The position numbers were made by a program, and so were the translations under genes. Shown here one piece after another: positions 54,101 through 63,428 of a DNA stretch of 64,000 nt (position 1 is the stretch's first letter; each line of letters opens with the position of its first letter). The notes under the pieces are model-generated. The model did not search any database and was not told the DNA's origin. It was given only the letters and a program-made list of their open reading frames with translations. Source of the DNA: Arenicola marina. Its lineage: Eukaryota; Annelida; Polychaeta; Arenicolidae. Location: positions 50,027,670-50,091,669 of the forward strand of contig OZ025248.1 in assembly GCA_964019135.1 (NCBI GenBank), given 5' to 3'.

Positions 54101-56959
54101 CGGCACCCCCAGCACGGGCAAGGGCCCAGGCGCCGGCCGATCCGTCTACCTCCGATATTACGCCCCAGCCGCCCACACACGTAGGTCACAGCAGTTGGTA
54201 GCAGCCGCCATTTGTCAACGGGTTCAAACAGATGCATGGCTCCCATACCTCCTATAATATTAAGCTCATATAGAAGTTGTCTATATTTTGACCAGAAGAC
54301 CTATATGTTACTGGTTAAGGCGTCTTCAGACCCTACTTATATTTTTCAGTACTATGACAAATATTTCAACAGGTTCAGAAACACTCCTATTTGTTGGTAA
54401 AATATCGTATAATTAACATGGAATTCGTCATATAAACTCTTATATATGACAGACAATAAACTCCTATATTTCCTTTAAATTAAATTACTACAATGTGCTG
54501 GGAGCTATGCAGATGTTCACTTTCAGGATTTTCCTTGTTTTTATTTTATTTTAAATCTTGAAATAATTGCTGAAGATATTTTGCAGATGTGGTTAAGTCT
54601 TTATTGTGTGCGATCGATGGACCTATACGTCTTTATAACAAGAAACAATGAATGCCAACATTAATTGGTCTCCTGGTCAGTAAATAACCGACAATTGAGC
54701 CATTATTTCAAACTGATTTGGGAATTATCTGATTCCCTGGTGAACAAGCACTTACCAATAAAGCCAGTATTAACCTGCATTGCCATTGACTAGACCCATT
54801 GATTGTTAAGCAACCCCGCTAAAATTAACCATAATTGCAAGTGACTGGTTCCCTGGCTAATAAGCCCCTATTGCCTTGGCTGGTTGCTTGACTAGCGGCT
54901 GACACGGGCTCGAAGCGGAAGCGGGAGGAGACGCCGGTCTACGAGCAGGGTGAGAACACCGACAACCCGCTGCGGTGTCCCGTCAAACTCTACGAGTTCT
55001 ACCTCTCCAAATGGTGAGTGCTCCACAGACCCAGTCGCCCCGCGTACACATCCGCGCATCGAAAAATCCCGTCGCCCCCTGGTTTGGTCTTCAATAATGA
55101 TAGAAACCTAAAACTGCAGTTTACACGGCTGCCTTTCGTTAAAGCGGATGTCCAACCTAATCTAATCACGATCTGCACCGAAAGTTTACTGGTAAGGAGA
55201 AAAACATTAAGCCAACACGCCTCCATCAAGGTCGAGCAGCGCGCCATTTTGCCGGAGCAAGTGACGTATATTGTGACCATTCATGAGGCGCCGCCTTACG
55301 TTAGAACTAGAAGTTCTCTCGCGGAGGGAACTCTTCACAGGGGAGGTACCCTTCAGGAGAAAACTATTTACGGATGAATTACGTGTGGGTGTATACGGCT
55401 TGTAGACTGTAGAATGGTGTGTGGGTGTACACGGCTTGTACACTATGTAGAATGATGTGTGGGTGTATACGGCTTGTAGACTGTAGAGTGGCGTGTGGGT
55501 GTATACGGCTTGTAGACTGTAGAGTGGCGTGTGGGTGTATACGGCTTGTAGACTGTAGAATGGTGTGTGGGTGTATACGGCTTGTAGACTGTAGAGTGGC
55601 GTGTCGGTGTATACGGATTGTAGACTGTAGAGTGGCGTGTGGGTGTATACGGCTTGTAGACTGTAGAGTGGCGTGTGGGTGTATACGGCTTGTAGACTGT
55701 AGAATGGTGTGTGGGTGTATACGGCTTGTACACTATGTAGAATGATGTGTGGGTGTATACGGCTTGTAGACTGTAGAGTGGCGTGTGGGTGTATACGGCT
55801 TGTAGACTGTAGAATGGTGTGTGGGTGTACACGGCTTGTACACTATGTAGAATGATGTGTGGGTGTATACGGCTTGTAGACTGTAGAGTGGCGTGTGGGT
55901 GTATACGGCTTGTAGACTGTAGAGTGGCGTGTCGGTGTATACGGATTGTAGACTGTAGAGTGGCGTGTGGGTGTATACGGCTTGTAGACTGTAGAGTGGC
56001 GTGTGGGTGTATACGGCTTGTAGACTGTAGAATGGTGTGTGGGTGTATACGGCTTGTACACTATGTAGAATGATGTGTGGGTGTATACGGCTTGTAGACT
56101 GTAGAGTGGCGTGTGGGTGTATACGGCTTGTAGACTGTAGAATGGTGTGTGGGTGTACACGGCTTGTAGACTGTAGAGTGGCGTGTGGGTGTATACGGCT
56201 TGTAGACTGTAGAGTGGCGTGTCGGTGTATACGGCTTGTAGACTGTAGAGTGGCGTGTGGGTGTATACGGCTTGTAGACTGTAGAATGGTGTGTGGGTGT
56301 ACACGGCTTGTAGACTGTAGAATGGCGTGTGGGTGTATACGGCTTGTAGACTGTAGAGTGACGTGTCGGTGTATACGGCTTGTAGACTGTAGAGTGGCGT
56401 GTGGGTGTATACGGCTTGTAGACTGTAGAATGGTGTGTGGGTGTACACGGCTTGTAGACTGTAGAATGGCGTGTGGGTGTATACGGCTTGTAGACTGTAG
56501 AGTGGCGTGTCGGTGTATACGGCTTGTAGACTGTAGAGTGGCGTGTGGGTGTATACGGCTTGTAGACTGTAGAATGGTGTGTGGGTGTATACGGCTTGTA
56601 GACTGTAGAGTGGCGTGTGGGTGTATACGGCTTGTAGACTGTAGAGTGGCGTGTCGGTGTATACGGATTGTACTACAATACAACTCATTGACTGTGTAGA
56701 GTGGCGTGTCGGTGTATACGGCTTGTACTACAATACAACTAATTGATTGTGTTGAATTGGTTCCAGTCCTGAGAGCATCAAGAACCGCAATGACGTTTTC
56801 TACCTGATCCCGGAGAGGTCCTGCGTTCCAGATAGCCCAGTGTGGTACTCCACAGGCAACCTGGGAATCGAACCCATGACCAAAATGTTGAACCGGCTCC
56901 GGGTCGTCCGGGAGATCCAGGAGGCGCTCCTGCACCATCAGCCGGCCTTCAACAGCTAA
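37134..56959 (+). CDS. ZMYM: ZMYM2/3/4-type MYM zinc-finger protein with Crypton-derived DUF3504 domain (1776 aa, 15 coding exons)
   Basis: Nuclear chromatin factor family; vertebrate ZMYM2/3 join LSD1-CoREST-HDAC complexes and bind SUMO. Coding exons: 37134-39125, 39674-39734, 39917-40026, 41065-42211, 43507-43593, 44230-44318, 48479-48635, 48909-49090, 49396-49537, 49954-50118, 50400-50861, 51127-51252, 53881-54180, 54896-55013, 56767-56959. All are GT-AG with matching phases; the total is 5331 nt. Order: acidic repeat-rich N-terminus (residues 1-664), seven MYM fingers (about 716-1090), linker, [15 protein letters not shown] motif, Pro/Val hinge (about 1220-1260), basic Gly/Arg patch (about 1408-1425), DUF3504 (from about 1455). 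The start has a GCCATGG context and an upstream in-frame TGA; an acceptor at 37113 implies a 5' UTR exon. Which vertebrate paralogue is closest is not resolved. Confidence 0.95.
39126..41064. other. ZMYM introns 1-3, no recognised element
   Basis: AT-rich intron sequence around the small exons at 39674-39734 and 39917-40026. No repeat family or nested gene seen. Confidence 0.6.
39917..42211 (+). other. ZMYM: ZMYM exons 3-4: seven MYM-type zinc fingers
   Basis: Finger 1 is split by the intron (CVVCNK in exon 3, then [10 protein letters not shown] in exon 4). Fingers 2-7 are all in exon 4, with cysteine pairs CAMC/CTEKC, CATC/CSQRC, CAVC/CSDRC, CDNC/CSAPC, CSWC/CTLRC and CDQC/CSYTC. Between fingers 3 and 4, [11 protein letters not shown] fits a SUMO-interaction motif. 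Vertebrate ZMYM2 has about ten fingers; the last three or so have no counterpart here. The single 1147-bp exon holding six fingers is unusually large. Confidence 0.88.
42292..43113 (+). CDS. Unassigned open frame with two AT-hooks inside ZMYM intron 4
   Basis: About 273 codons, open from a good acceptor (TTTGTCTGATTTACAG, ending 42291) to TGA at 43111-43113. It is rich in Lys/Arg/Ser with two canonical AT-hooks, [10 protein letters not shown] (about residue 139) and [10 protein letters not shown] (about 170), followed by a conserved-looking helical tail with [16 protein letters not shown] and [19 protein letters not shown]-hooks bind the minor groove of AT-rich DNA. Read in phase 0 it fits neither exon 4 (phase 1 out) nor exon 5 (phase 1 in); joined to the normal exon 4 donor it would stop after a few codons. 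It may be an alternative exon, a nested gene with ATG at 42340 or 42370, or a decayed exon. Confidence 0.5.
   Translation, partial: ALPSNRSIFGLEAKDRMLEINVCACAMSRTPLTPKDKRRRRSSDNAPSEVASPAAKQSLARRKSLEDVTVQTNAFGDAMTRMRPSSEPHLLSNGDISIPKTEEGFSVQTSFRTQSYGSPGVGSTASDVVKDVSKKSRGRPRKGAGSKPPRRQPMKGSATTDGDAQGTKRKRGRPRKSTDGEERTLPPLRIKLPLTDIKGNAAFLKSVHKEEAEDLEAASDKAMHMKMIGLQPFSLSEEDRSRRSKRERKLTQKAAELGWCDCPAHVCDLGARV
43081..43215. repeat. 18-bp minisatellite at the end of the AT-hook frame
   Basis: Seven to eight copies of CACACGTGTGTGACCCGC. Each carries the E-box CACGTG and the donor-like string CAC followed by GTGTGT. The first copy overlaps the last codons of the AT-hook frame, so the array may be another case of a repeat starting on an exon border (exon end at 43086). 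Confidence 0.85.
44600..45073 (+). CDS. LINE leader protein with signal-like segment and 2A ribosome-skipping peptide
   Basis: From the ATG at 44600. A hydrophobic stretch ([14 protein letters not shown]) follows an Arg-rich N-terminus and looks like a signal peptide, then a Cys-containing linker. It ends with [19 protein letters not shown] (motif coded by 45011-45034), a perfect D-I-E-x-N-P-G-P 2A sequence at which ribosomes skip the Gly-Pro bond. One in-frame TAG at 45071-45073 now separates it from the ORF1 protein in the same frame. 2A motifs of this form are known in CR1-type LINEs of sea urchin, amphioxus and molluscs. Confidence 0.88.
   Translation: MGVEIQIWRVRVGTFLPRRIPLSSPVPAIVVGPARSAALRLLLLGLLLCVGGTEPRATPSQSSVNSTTNAACVKALFSEPCQPLQCHLARMQCTGPVRQRLDYGPGIASSLPYIGLQPPDQTTKQMTYLLTILLCSGDIEKNPGPPKTQPVRVTRQA
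45074..45745 (+). pseudogene. LINE ORF1 RNA-binding protein, frameshifted
   Basis: A coiled coil ([18 protein letters not shown] onward) leads into the L1-ORF1-like domain [25 protein letters not shown] and [20 protein letters not shown]. The C-terminal RNA-binding tail continues in a second frame after about 45630 ([19 protein letters not shown]). Such proteins coat LINE RNA. It has no AUG of its own after the TAG and would be released by 2A skipping in an intact element. Confidence 0.8.
45746..48347 (+). pseudogene. LINE reverse transcriptase ORF, endonuclease missing
   Basis: Begins with the post-endonuclease linker ([12 protein letters not shown]). RT motifs follow: [73 protein letters not shown] and the catalytic MFADDLANC, then [13 protein letters not shown]. 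The C-terminus has a CTYC...H...C zinc-knuckle-like region ([22 protein letters not shown]). There is one frame change near 46240 and one in-frame TAA at 47748-47750. The preceding endonuclease domain (about 230 aa) is completely absent, so the copy could not move by itself. Confidence 0.88.
48479..50118 (+). other. ZMYM: ZMYM exons 7-10: CRPL motif, Pro/Val hinge and acidic segment
   Basis: Exon 7 carries [19 protein letters not shown], the ZMYM linker motif. Exon 8 carries the Pro/Val/Ile-rich hinge ([25 protein letters not shown]), diagnostic for ZMYM2/3/4 and absent from MYM-only proteins. Exon 9 has a [13 protein letters not shown] run. Exon 10 is acidic ([18 protein letters not shown]). 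The 2A-LINE ends only about 38 bp before the exon 7 acceptor. Confidence 0.9.
49538..49953. other. ZMYM intron 9, no recognised element
   Basis: Unique AT-rich intron with a short poly-C run near 49763-49772. The 162-codon frame that begins here is exon 10 extended upstream into intron. Confidence 0.6.
51370..53025 (+). mobile_element. 5'-truncated L1/Tx1-like LINE fragment in ZMYM intron 12
   Basis: Starts at the catalytic end of the reverse transcriptase ([18 protein letters not shown], an altered YxDD-type site), then [19 protein letters not shown], a KLLGVHFD segment, [19 protein letters not shown] and a long C-terminal domain ending [14 protein letters not shown] at about 53025. Motif style is L1-like, clearly unlike the 2A-LINE. 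It has several frame changes or stops, so it is an old dead copy. Sense orientation to ZMYM. Confidence 0.85.
53026..53880. other. ZMYM intron 12, 3' part, no recognised element
   Basis: Unique sequence up to the exon 13 acceptor GCCACTGCAG. Nothing recognised beyond the LINE remnant before it. Confidence 0.6.
54181..54895. other. ZMYM intron 13, no recognised element
   Basis: AT-rich intron with weak internal repetition of TTGACTAG/GACTGGTTCCC phrases near its 3' end. No element assigned. Confidence 0.55.
55144..55325 (-). mobile_element. Fragment of the 661-bp TTAA MITE, copy C
   Basis: The reverse-complement end GCGGATGTCCAACCTAAT, next to TTAA at 55139-55142, matches the right end of copies A and B. 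About 180 bp are preserved (to near CCGCCTTACGTTAGAACT) before it merges into the 36-bp array region. In ZMYM intron 14. Confidence 0.8.
55380..56740. repeat. 36-bp minisatellite in ZMYM intron 14, about 37 copies
   Basis: Unit GTAGACTGTAGAGTGGCGTG then TGGGTGTATACGGCTT. Variants include a 38-bp form with CACTATGTAGAATGATG. Unit length is mostly a multiple of three, so frames of up to 432 codons stay open on both strands (minus-strand [12 protein letters not shown] repeats, plus-strand [12 protein letters not shown] repeats). I treat these as by-products. The array ends about 30 bp before the exon 15 acceptor. Confidence 0.95.
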
Positions 56960-58573
56960 CGCAGGATACAAAGCCACCTGGTGTAGGAGACCTGATTCCC
57001 GGATGCGGAGAATGGACTTGCGGAAGGCCATACGATGTATGGTTTATACCTGGTATAGAGTTACACGGACAGGCTCCCTCGAAGACCAGGACTTTGGGAG
57101 TGTACGCTCGCACGGATGGGGTTTCCGGATTGTGTGTAGTCGGCACTGATCCTAGATCCGGACTACGAATATGTGTACGTCAGCTATCGAGTTTCCCGGA
57201 CGCTTTCATCCATGTTCTCGGTAAGAATGCCATATGCGTACCGGACAAGGACATCTAGACACTACGAGGTCTTGTCTGGATCTGAGGCCGATCAGTGTTG
57301 GGTTCTGAATCCCGTTTCCCACTGCAAAACGATTATTGAGTATATTTCATCGGGCTGCACGTGTTCCTGAGAGATCTCTGTGGTGGCGGCAATCTTAAGA
57401 TACAGATTACGATCATGGGTCAAGCGGCTTTCGTCGCCAATAGCCACTCCTACGTACCCCTTTCCTTAGACTGTATTGACCCCCATGCTGCTCATTGGTG
57501 ACCCAGAGAACTTTCCCATAGTTAAAGGACCGTTAGACGTTACGTACGGTAAGACTCACTCCACTCCGTGGGCCGCAGTCGCTACAGCTGTAACAAGGAA
57601 AGGTACCCATGATACAATCTGGCGCCTGTTTCATCTATGCCACGAACAGACCAGATGTGCTGGTAACATGCCTTAGTCCCACGGCGTGGCGCGATGCCAT
57701 TGGGCGTAGTCCCCACGTTAATTAGGATACTCTGGCTAGTTGTCTAGGCAGAAAAACACGGCGTCATTGAAACCCAACAAGTGCCAGATTTGGTATGCAT
57801 CGTGCGTGGTAAAAGCCGCGATATGAAGTTGTTTTATACCATGGACACAGTTCTTACTTTGTAAGAGATATCGTTAATAAATATAGAAAGCATTACCATT
57901 ACATGTTTTTGGGTGAAATGTTGCTGGTGAGACTTCCCCTGAAGAAAGAATTATTGGTCAACTCAAAATCAAACCAATAACAATTCCGTTCTCTTAATCA
58001 TTTGGCTTCCCTTGTTGGCGTACGAATCATAACTTGGTGGATACTCCCTAACAACCTGCAGACATACGATAAGGCCACCATGGCAACGATAAACAACACT
58101 TTATAATTATATTAGTAACTTTGAATAAATGAAGGGGAATAAATCTATGCTGAAACAAGAATGAAAAAACCTACCGAATAAATCTACGCAGAAAACTTAA
58201 TAATCATAAAAACTTGCATACATACGATGATGATTAAATCTACGCGAAAAACGTGATAATCCTAAACACTTGCCGACATACCAGGGTTAATAAATCTACG
58301 CAAAAATTCTGCACACATACGATGCTATTATCACTGATTAACAAGATTTAGTAGTTGTATTTGAGCAGACTTGTACAAATATAAAAATTATAAATCAGGC
58401 CAATTTTAGATCCTGGCATGATTTTAGCGCGAAACCACTGGGATACGTTAAAGGCTGGATCTAAAGGTGATGCTCGTAGAATCCAGCCGAATAGGTAACC
58501 GTTCTCAAAGACAAACAGCGTCACATTGTGAGTTTTTCAACATTTATTGTATATTTGGTTCGCTGTCATTCTG
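56960..58573 (+). other. ZMYM 3' flank and probable 3' UTR
   Basis: No further gene recognised. The first good polyadenylation signal after the stop is AATAAA at 57876-57881. A degenerate repeat of about 65-70 bp with AATAAATCTACGCA-like units lies at about 58120-58325. Confidence 0.5.
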
Positions 58574-61500
58574 GCGTCTCTCGATCGTCTCTAGCGTCTC
58601 CTGATTCTCGATCGTTTCTTGCGTCTCTCGACTGTCTCTAGCGTCTGTTTCTAGCGTCTCTCGATCATCTCTAGCGCCTCCCGATCATCTCTTGCGTCTC
58701 TCGATCATCTCTTGCATCTCTCGACCGTCTCTAGCGTCTGTTTCTAGCGTCTCTCGATGATCTCTAGTGTCTCCCGATCATCTCTTGCGTCTCTCGACCG
58801 TCTCTAGCGTCTGTTTCTAGCGTCTCTCGACCCGTCTCTAGCATCTCTCGATCATCTCTAGCATCTCTCGATCATCTCTAGTGTCTCCCGATCATCTCTT
58901 GCGTCTCTCGACCGTCTCTAGCGTCTGTTTCTAGCGTCTCTCGACCATCTCTAGCATCTCTCGATCATCTCTAGCGTCTCTCGATCGTCCCTAGCAACTT
59001 CCGGGCGTCTCTAACGTCTCTCGAGCGTCTCTAGCGTCTCTCAAGCGTCTCTTGACCGACTCTAGCGTCTCTCGATCGTCCCTAGCAACTCCCGGGCGTC
59101 TCTAACGTCTTTTGACCGTCTCTAACGTCTCTCGACAGTCTCTAGCGTCTCTCGACCGTTTCTCGATCGTCTCTAGCGTCTCTCGATCGTCTCTAACGTC
59201 TCTCGACCGTCTCTAGCGTCTCTAACGTCTCTAGCGTCTCTCGATCGTCTCTAGCGTCTCTCGGTCGTCTCTAACGTCTCTTGACCGTCTCTAGCGTCTC
59301 TCGATCGTCTCGAGCGTCTCTTGGTCGTCTCTAGCGTCTCTCGGTCGTCTCTAGCGTCTCTCGGTCGTCTCTAGCGTCTCTCGACCGTCTCTAGCGTCTC
59401 TCGATCGTCTCTAGCGTCTCTCGACCGTCTCTAGCGTCTCTCGGTCGTCTCTAGTGTCTCTCGGTCGTCTCTAGCGTCTCTCGATCGTCTCTAGCGTCTC
59501 ACGGTCGTCTCTAGTGTCTCTCGGTCGTCTCTAGCGTCTCTCGGTCGTCTCTAGCGTCTCACGGTCGTCCCTATAGCGTCTCTCGATCGTCCCTAGCAAC
59601 TCTCGGGCGTCTCTAACGTCTCTCAAGCGTCTCTTGACCGTCTCTAGCGTCTCTCGACCGTTTCTCGATCGTCTCTAGCGTCTCTCGATCGTCTCTAACG
59701 TCTCTCGACCGTCTCTAACGTCTCTCGACCGTCTCTAGCGTCTCTCGAACGTCTCTCGATCGTCTCTAGCGTCTCTCGGTCGTTCCTAGCAACTCCCGGG
59801 CGTCTCTGACGTCTCTCAAGCGTCTCTTGACCGTCTCTAGCGTCTCTCGACCGTTTCTCGATCGTCCCTAGCGTCTCTCGACCGTCTCTCGATCGTCTCT
59901 CGATCGTCTTTAGCGTCTTTCGATCGTCTTTAGCGTCTCTTTGTCTCTAGCAACACCCGGGCGTCTCTAGCGTCCCTCGACCGTCCCTCGATCGTCTCTA
60001 GCGTCTCTCAAGCGTCTCTTGATCGTCTCTATCGTCTCTCGACCGTCTCTCGATAGTCTCTAGCGTCTCGCGATCGTCTCTAGCGTCTCTCGACCGTCTC
60101 TAACGTCTCTCGACCGTCTCTAGCGTATCTCGACCGTTTCTCGATCGTCTCTAGCGTCTCTCGATCGTCTCTAGCGTCTCTCGATCGTCCCTAGCAACTC
60201 CCGGGCGTCTCTAACGTCTTTCGACCGTCTCTAACGTCTCTCGACCGTCTCTAACGTCCCTCGACCGTCTCTAGCGTCGCTCGACCGTCTCTCGACAGTC
60301 TCTAGCGTCTCTCGATCGTCCCCAGCAACTCCCGGGCGTCTCTAACGTCTCTCGAGCGTCTCTAGCGTCTCTCGACCGTTTCTCGATCGTCTCTAGTGTC
60401 TCTCGATCGTCCCTAGCAACTCCCGGGCGTCTCTAACGTCTTTCGACCGTCTCTAACGTCTCTCGCCCGTCTCTAGCGTCTCTCGACCGTTTCTCGATCG
60501 TCTCTAGCGTCTCTCGATCGTCCCTAGCAACTCCCGGGCGTCTCTAACGTCTCTCGACCGTCTCTAACGTCTGTCGACCGTCTCTAGCGTCTCTAACGTC
60601 TCTAGCGTCTCTCGATCGTCTCTAGCGTCTCTCGGTCGTCTCTAACGTCTCTTGACCGTCTCTAGCGCCTCTCGATCGTCTCTAGCGTCTCTCGATCGTC
60701 TCTAGCGTCTCTCGGTCGTCTCTAGCGTCTCTCAAGCGTCTCTTGATCGTCTCTATCGTCTCTCGACCGTCTCTCGATGGTCTCTAGCGTCTCTCGATCG
60801 TCTCTAGCGTCTCTCGACCGTCTCTAGCGTATCTCGACCGTTTCTCGATCGTCTCTAGCGTCTCTCGATCGTCCCTAGCAACTCCCGGGCGTCTCTAACG
60901 TCTTTCGACCGTCTCTAACGTCTCTCGACCGTCTCTAACGTCTCTCGACCGTCTCTAGCGTCGCTCGACCGTCTCTCGATCGTCTCTAGCGTCTCTCGAT
61001 CGTCCCCAGCAACTCCCGGGCGTCTCTAACGTCTTTCGATCGTCTTTAGCGTCTCTTTGTCTCTAGCAACACCCGGGCGTCTCTAGCGTCCCTCGACCGT
61101 CCCTCGATCGTCTCTAGCGTCTCTCAAGCGTCTCTTGATCGTCTCTATCGTCTCTCGACCGTCTCTCGATAGTCTCTAGCGTCTCGCGATCGTCTCTAGC
61201 GTCTCTCGACCGTCTCTAACGTCTCTCGACCGTCTCTAGCGTATCTCGATCGTCCCTAGCAACTCCCGGGCGTCTCTAACGTCTTTCGACCGTCTCTAAC
61301 GTCTCTCGACCGTCTCTAACGTCTCTCGACCGTCTCTAGCGTCGCTCGACCGCCTCTCGATCGTCTCTAGCGTCTCTCGATCGTCCCCAGCAACTCCCGG
61401 GCGTCTCTAACGTCTCTCGAGCGTCTCTAGCGTCTCTCGACCGTTTCTCGATCGTCTCTAGTGTCTCTCGATCGTCCCTAGCAACTCCCGGGCGTCTCTA

Positions 61501-63428
61501 ACGTCTTTCGACCGTCTCTAACGTCTCTCGCCCGTCTCTAGCGTCTCTCGACCGTTTCTCGATCGTCTCTAGCGTCTCTCGATCGTCCCTAGCAACTCCC
61601 GGGCGTCTCTAACGTCTCTCGACCGTCTCTAACGTCTGTCGACCGTCTCTAGCGTCTCTAACGTCTCTAGCGTCTCTCGATCGTCTCTAGCGTCTCTCGG
61701 TCGTCTCTAACGTCTCTTGACCGTCTCTAGCGCCTCTCGATCGTCTCTAGCGTCTCTCGATCGTCTCTAGCGTCTCTCGGTCGTCTCTAGCGTCTCTCAA
61801 GCGTCTCTTGATCGTCTCTATCGTCTCTCGACCGTCTCTCGATGGTCTCTAGCGTCTCTCGATCGTCTCTAGCGTCTCTCGACCGTCTCTAGCGTATCTC
61901 GACCGTTTCTCGATCGTCTCTAGCGTCTCTCGATCGTCCCTAGCAACTCCCGGGCGTCTCTAACGTCTTTCGACCGTCTCTAACGTCTCTCGACCGTCTC
62001 TAACGTCTCTCGACCGTCTCTAGCGTCGCTCGACCGTCTCTCGATCGTCTCTAGCGTCTCTCGATCGTCCCCAGCAACTCCCGGGCGTCTCTAACGTCTT
62101 TCGATCGTCTTTAGCGTCTCTAGCGTCTCTCGACCGTTTCTCGATCGTCTCTAGTGTCTCTCGATCGTCCCTAGCAACTCCCGGGCGTCTCTAACGTCTC
62201 TCGACCGTCTCTAACGTCTGTCGACCGTCTCTAGCGTCTCTAACGTCTCTAGCGTCTCTCGATCGTCTCTAGCGTCTCTCGGTCGTCTCTAACGTCTCTT
62301 GACCGTCTCTAGCGCCTCTCGATCGTCTCTAGCGTCTCTCGATCGTCTCTAGCGTCTCTCGGTCGTCTCTAGCGTCTCTCAAGCGTCTCTTGATCGTCTC
62401 TATCGTCTCTCGACCGTCTCTCGATGGTCTCTAGCGTCTCTCGATCGTCTCTAGCGTCTCTCGACCGTCTCTAGCGTATCTCGACCGTTTCTCGATCGTC
62501 TCTAGCGTCTCTCGATCGTCCCTAGCAACTCCCGGGCGTCTCTAACGTCTTTCGACCGTCTCTAACGTCTCTCGACCGTCTCTAACGTCTCTCGACCGTC
62601 TCTAGCGTCGCTCGACCGTCTCTCGATCGTCTCTAGCGTCTCTCGATCGTCCCCAGCAACTCCCGGGCGTCTCTAACGTCTCTCGAGCGTCTCTAGCGTC
62701 TCTCGACCGTTTCTCGATCGTCTCTAGTGTCTCTCGATCGTCCCTAGCAACTCCCGGGCGTCTCTAACGTCTTTCGACCGTCTCTAACGTCTCTCGACCG
62801 TCTCTAGCGTCTCTCGACCGTTTCTCGATCGTCTCTAGCGTCTCTCGATCGTCCCTAGCAACTCCCGGGCGTCTCTAACGTCTCTCGACCGTCTCTAACG
62901 TCTGTCGACCGTCTCTAGCGTCTCTAACGTCTCTAGCGTCTCTCGATCGTCTCTAGCGTCTCTCGGTCGTCTCTAACGTCTCTTGACCGTCTCTAGCGCC
63001 TCTCGATCGTCTCTAGCGTCTCTCGATCGTCTCTAGCGTCTCGATCGTCTCTAGCGTCTCTCGATCGTCTCGAGCGTCTCTCGACCGTCTCTAGCGTCTC
63101 GCGGTCGTCTCTAGTGTCTCTCGGTCGTCTCTAGCGTCTCACGGTCGTCTCTAGTGTCTCTCGGTCGTCTCTAGCGTCTCTCGGTCGTCTCTAGCGTCTC
63201 TCGATCGTCCCTAGGAACTCCCGGGCGTCTCTAACGTCTCTCGAGCGTCTCTAGCGTCTCTCAAGCGTCTCTTGACCGTCTCTAGCGTCTCTTGACCGTC
63301 TCTAGCGTCTCTCGACCGTTTCTCGATCGTCTCTAACGTCTCTCGATCGTCCCTAGCAACTCCCGGGGCGTCTCTAACGTCTTTCGACCGTCTCTAACGT
63401 CTCTAGCGTCTCTCGACCGTCTCTCCAG
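58574..63428. repeat. CGTCTC-rich 20-bp minisatellite with higher-order repeats
   Basis: About 4.85 kb of alternating 9- and 11-bp modules CGTCTCTAG and CGTCTCTCGAT (20 bp together), with interspersed CCCTAGCAACTCCCGGG variants. The marker phrase CTGTCGACCGT recurs at 60571, 61636, 62218 and 62902, revealing a higher-order unit of about 1065 bp plus shortened derivatives of about 582 and 684 bp. No genes inside. Confidence 0.97.

Larger units (their letters stand above)
50400..56959 (+). other. ZMYM: ZMYM exons 11-15: DUF3504 Crypton-derived domain
   Basis: DUF3504 is a domesticated tyrosine-recombinase fold from Crypton transposons that has lost recombination. Landmarks: [42 protein letters not shown] (exon 11), [18 protein letters not shown] (exon 12), [18 protein letters not shown] and [20 protein letters not shown] (exon 13), [16 protein letters not shown] (exon 14), [13 protein letters not shown] and the terminal coil (exon 15). 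A Gly/Arg patch ([14 protein letters not shown]) precedes the domain. The stop TAA is at 56957-56959. Confidence 0.92.

Noticed and set aside
55733-57031. 432-codon minus-strand frame
   Set aside because: Combines the 36-bp minisatellite with the antisense of ZMYM exon 15; no independent support.
56960-57680. Short plus-strand frames after the ZMYM stop
   Set aside because: No domain, no splice signals in phase; better read as 3' UTR or flank.
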